DNA of 21,464 bases from a virus, in IMG/VR virus record IMGVR_UViG_3300025132_000369, positions 1 through 21,464 of that record; one strand, 5' to 3'. Positions 19,679-21,464 of this stretch are shown piece by piece. The stretch's first letter is position 1; each line of letters begins with the position of its first letter. The notes below the pieces were generated by a model. It saw only the letters and a list, made by a program, of their open reading frames with translations, was not told the origin of the DNA and ran no database searches. Position numbers and translations under genes: made by a program.

Positions 19679-21010
19679 ATGACAAAATTCAAAGCATCAA
19701 ACGATATGGGATCTCCGCGAACTGTTTTTTATTATAGGGCCCTTTATGATCAAGAGGCTCTTAGCAGTGTAACAGGAGGCCCCAGACCAGAAATAAGAGA
19801 TTTTTCTTTTGCTGAAAATGTATTATATGGCCGAGTGGACACTCGTTTAAACACCGTTTATCCTGATGAAAGTACATTAAAAGTTATTTCATCTGAAACA
19901 GAAAGAGAAAATTCCTATCGTTTATTAAACTTTGCTGCTGATGCTTTTGAGGCTATTAGAGCTAAAATGTATCAAGCTAGAGATATTGGAGTGATTCCTG
20001 ATGATGATCAAATTTTCTCAACTTTTAAAATAAAAAAAGCTTACGAATCACCAGTCAGCTTGTACAACAAATATATTGATGATTTGATGGAAGACTATAT
20101 TATGAATTATTTGGCTATTGCTGGTCATAAACAAAAAGTTTTTAATTTAGAACATTTTATAAATGAATTTATAATATTCTTAAATAACAAAGCCCAACAC
20201 ACACCGTTTACTTTTACATCGTGGCAGAGATCAACTACATCAAATATTTTTACATCTGGAATAGCAGTTACTTTAGCAAATATGAGATTTGGAGAGGACC
20301 CGACAATAGAACAAAGAATTCTAAAAAGCAAAGCATTTAGATATTATTTAAATGTTTGTAGGCAAAATGGCTTTTTAGTGTCCGAAAAATCTCCTTTCAT
20401 GTTGGTTGCTGATATAATGTCACCGGGTTTATTACAGTATTCTAAAAATAGCTCTATTTTTACAATAGAAGAGGTATTCTTAAGTTGTTACAACTATGCT
20501 TATATGGTAGATTACGACATATTGTTTACAAAAATGTTTGATGGATATAATCTATTTGCCGCTCGATTCCCACAGGAGAGAATAGTTAGCAAAAAATGCC
20601 ATAGAAGTTATTCAACATTTTTTAGAACACCGCTTACACAGCAACAAATAAAAAGTAAATATTCTACTCCATTTTGGCTTGCAAAATATTCAACGATAAG
20701 AAATATTGAAGAAAATGGTGTTCTAAGTGGCAATATCTTTAAAAAAATGCAAAAGAAAATAAAATTATCAAATCATCTTGACAAAGAAGCTTCTATGAGA
20801 TATATTAATAGTACTTTTCGTGAAACCTATAAATCAAAATATGGTGGTACAAATTATTTTGTTAAGAGAAAGGCTACAAGAAACAATGGACAAGAATCTT
20901 CAATTGTGTCAACAACGGGCGCCACAAAAATTGAAAATGAAATCACTTCACCAAATGATTTCACAACAAACATTCTCCCAAGCAGCGGAGGATCAAGCGG
21001 GGGGTATTAA
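19679..21010 (+). CDS. Unknown virion-associated protein, 443 aa
   Basis: A 443-aa protein with AGGGA (19665-19669) 9 nt before the ATG. I do not recognise a family. The body is rich in Tyr, Phe, Ile and Asn. Aromatic segments include RTVFYYRALYDQEAL (14-28), YNKYIDDLMEDYIMNYLAIAG (about 128-148), and YLNVCRQNGFLVSEKSPFMLVAD near 226-248. The last 45 residues are low in hydrophobics and end in SSGGSSGGY, a flexible tail. No signal peptide, membrane helix, zinc ligands or enzyme motif is evident. It follows the giant hub-like protein, with only 15 nt between them, so it is probably made with it. A structural or assembly role in the baseplate is a reasonable guess, not a demonstrated function. 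Confidence 0.85.
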   Translation: MTKFKASNDMGSPRTVFYYRALYDQEALSSVTGGPRPEIRDFSFAENVLYGRVDTRLNTVYPDESTLKVISSETERENSYRLLNFAADAFEAIRAKMYQARDIGVIPDDDQIFSTFKIKKAYESPVSLYNKYIDDLMEDYIMNYLAIAGHKQKVFNLEHFINEFIIFLNNKAQHTPFTFTSWQRSTTSNIFTSGIAVTLANMRFGEDPTIEQRILKSKAFRYYLNVCRQNGFLVSEKSPFMLVADIMSPGLLQYSKNSSIFTIEEVFLSCYNYAYMVDYDILFTKMFDGYNLFAARFPQERIVSKKCHRSYSTFFRTPLTQQQIKSKYSTPFWLAKYSTIRNIEENGVLSGNIFKKMQKKIKLSNHLDKEASMRYINSTFRETYKSKYGGTNYFVKRKATRNNGQESSIVSTTGATKIENEITSPNDFTTNILPSSGGSSGGY

Positions 21011-21464
21011 TGACATTTCAAATTCTTGATGACAGGAGAGAGTGCTATGGAATCTATTATAACGGAAGCTTTATTTACGACAATTTCCCAAGCAACCTTG
21101 ATCGGACTTGGGAGTGGTGTCCTCATCTTCTTGGTCGGAACATCGATTATGGCTCTATCTTTTGCGGTGGTCGAGAGATTGGTAAAGTCGGCCCCGTCCA
21201 CCTTCAAGACCGGTATGAAGTCTATTCTCGCAAGATTCGGAGCTTTTTAAGAGCAACAACAAATGCTAAGATAAAGTTTGATGATGTTTGCTTGTTCGAG
21301 ATTGTCCCTCAACAGCACCTCCGACATTATTGTGAGATCAAGAATGATATAACCAATTGGGTATTCGAGAATCATGAGAAACCACAGAACCATCAGCACA
21401 TGGTAGATGTAATGGAGTTGTGCGATGATATTTCACAAAAAATCCCCGTAATCGACCTAAATCG
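21010..21464 (+). CDS. Unknown phage protein, incomplete at the window's right edge
   Basis: The frame opens at ATG 21010, sharing the last A of the preceding TAA stop, and stays open for 151 codons to the window end. A G-run (20998-21004) upstream may serve as the ribosome site. The product is polar and aromatic, with a Cys- and His-containing character: DDRRECYGIYYNGSFIYDNFP (7-27), TWEWCPHLLGRNIDYGSIFCGGREIGKVGP (33-62), then helical KIRSFLRATTNAKIKFDDVCLFEIVPQQHLRHY. Cys at 12, 37, 52, 94, 108 and 138 and several His are present but do not form a clear zinc motif. I do not recognise the family. A second frame inside it encodes a small membrane protein (21047-21250). Confidence 0.78.
   Translation, partial: MTFQILDDRRECYGIYYNGSFIYDNFPSNLDRTWEWCPHLLGRNIDYGSIFCGGREIGKVGPVHLQDRYEVYSRKIRSFLRATTNAKIKFDDVCLFEIVPQQHLRHYCEIKNDITNWVFENHEKPQNHQHMVDVMELCDDISQKIPVIDLN
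21034..21040 (+). promoter_or_regulatory. Ribosome site for the nested small membrane protein gene
   Basis: AGGAGAG lies 6 nt before ATG 21047, inside the coding sequence of the overlapping partial gene. It is a better ribosome site than the one available to the host frame. Confidence 0.5.
21047..21250 (+). CDS. Nested small single-pass membrane protein (67 aa), candidate
   Basis: A 67-aa frame wholly inside the partial gene starting at 21010, shifted by +1. ATG 21047 is chosen over the in-frame TTG 21026 because AGGAGAG precedes it by 6 nt. The protein has an N-terminal amphipathic stretch (MESIITEALFTTIS), one long hydrophobic segment (residues about 17-42, ATLIGLGSGVLIFLVGTSIM...) and a basic C-terminus (KSAPSTFKTGMKSILARFGAF). 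Such a topology is seen in holin- or spanin-like and other small phage membrane proteins, but nothing specific identifies it. A minus-strand frame is also open here, so the locally higher GC content may produce open frames by chance; hence moderate confidence. Confidence 0.5.
   Translation: MESIITEALFTTISQATLIGLGSGVLIFLVGTSIMALSFAVVERLVKSAPSTFKTGMKSILARFGAF

Noticed and set aside
1-21464. tRNA genes, CRISPR arrays, insertion sequences, attachment sites
   Set aside because: No cloverleaf-like segment, spaced direct repeats, transposase motifs or terminal inverted repeats were noticed; the only repeats are the paralogs and their intergenic cassettes.

Overview
The window is a stretch of the structural (late) gene cluster of a tailed, contractile-tail phage (myovirus) distantly related to T4. 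Every credible gene lies on the + strand, genes are packed tightly, most starts have a good Shine-Dalgarno sequence (AGGAG or GGAG), and the products follow the T4 virion series: capsid end, neck, tail sheath stabiliser, sheath, tube, gp26-like protein, tape measure, baseplate. The DNA is AT-rich with AGA/AAA-biased codons. The divergent, oversized proteins resemble environmental (marine-type) far-T4 phages. The host cannot be named; the strong Shine-Dalgarno sites only suggest a bacterium with canonical ribosome-site recognition.

Layout. 1-142: 3' end of a gene read as the major capsid protein, closed by a strong terminator. 208-1953: three tandem paralogous beta-rich proteins of 151-160 aa, probably capsid decoration proteins, each with its own promoter-like box and terminator. 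1991-2326: a very basic Lys/Ala-rich protein. 2376-4972: gp13-like, gp14-like and gp15-like neck and sheath-completion proteins. 5033-9339: an oversized sheath and two tube paralogs, the second carrying an inserted charged linker. 9359-10379: a gp26-like zinc-ribbon protein whose 3' end overlaps a small conserved-looking gene in another frame (own TTG start, or frameshift). 10443-13190: an unknown 116-aa protein and the tape measure. 13203-19663: a tube-initiator-like baseplate protein, a LysM-like gp53/gpX-type protein and a 1822-aa giant that looks like a composite hub protein with two calcium-loop motifs. 19679-21010: an unknown 443-aa protein. 21010-end: an incomplete reading frame that runs off the window and contains, in another frame, a small predicted membrane protein with its own ribosome site.

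How it works together. The products would build one particle: capsid shell and decoration, neck, sheath and tube with length set by the tape measure, and baseplate hub. A repeated box, ACTATTTA, lies 22-45 nt upstream of seven starts, and five intrinsic terminators divide the cluster, so the most abundant proteins (capsid, decoration, sheath, tube) appear separately boosted. The most notable observations are the decoration cassette array, the candidate late promoter, the gp26/small-gene overlap, the mosaic giant protein and the nested gene at the right edge. No RNA gene, CRISPR array, insertion sequence or attachment site was seen. No gene-free stretch exceeds 300 bases.
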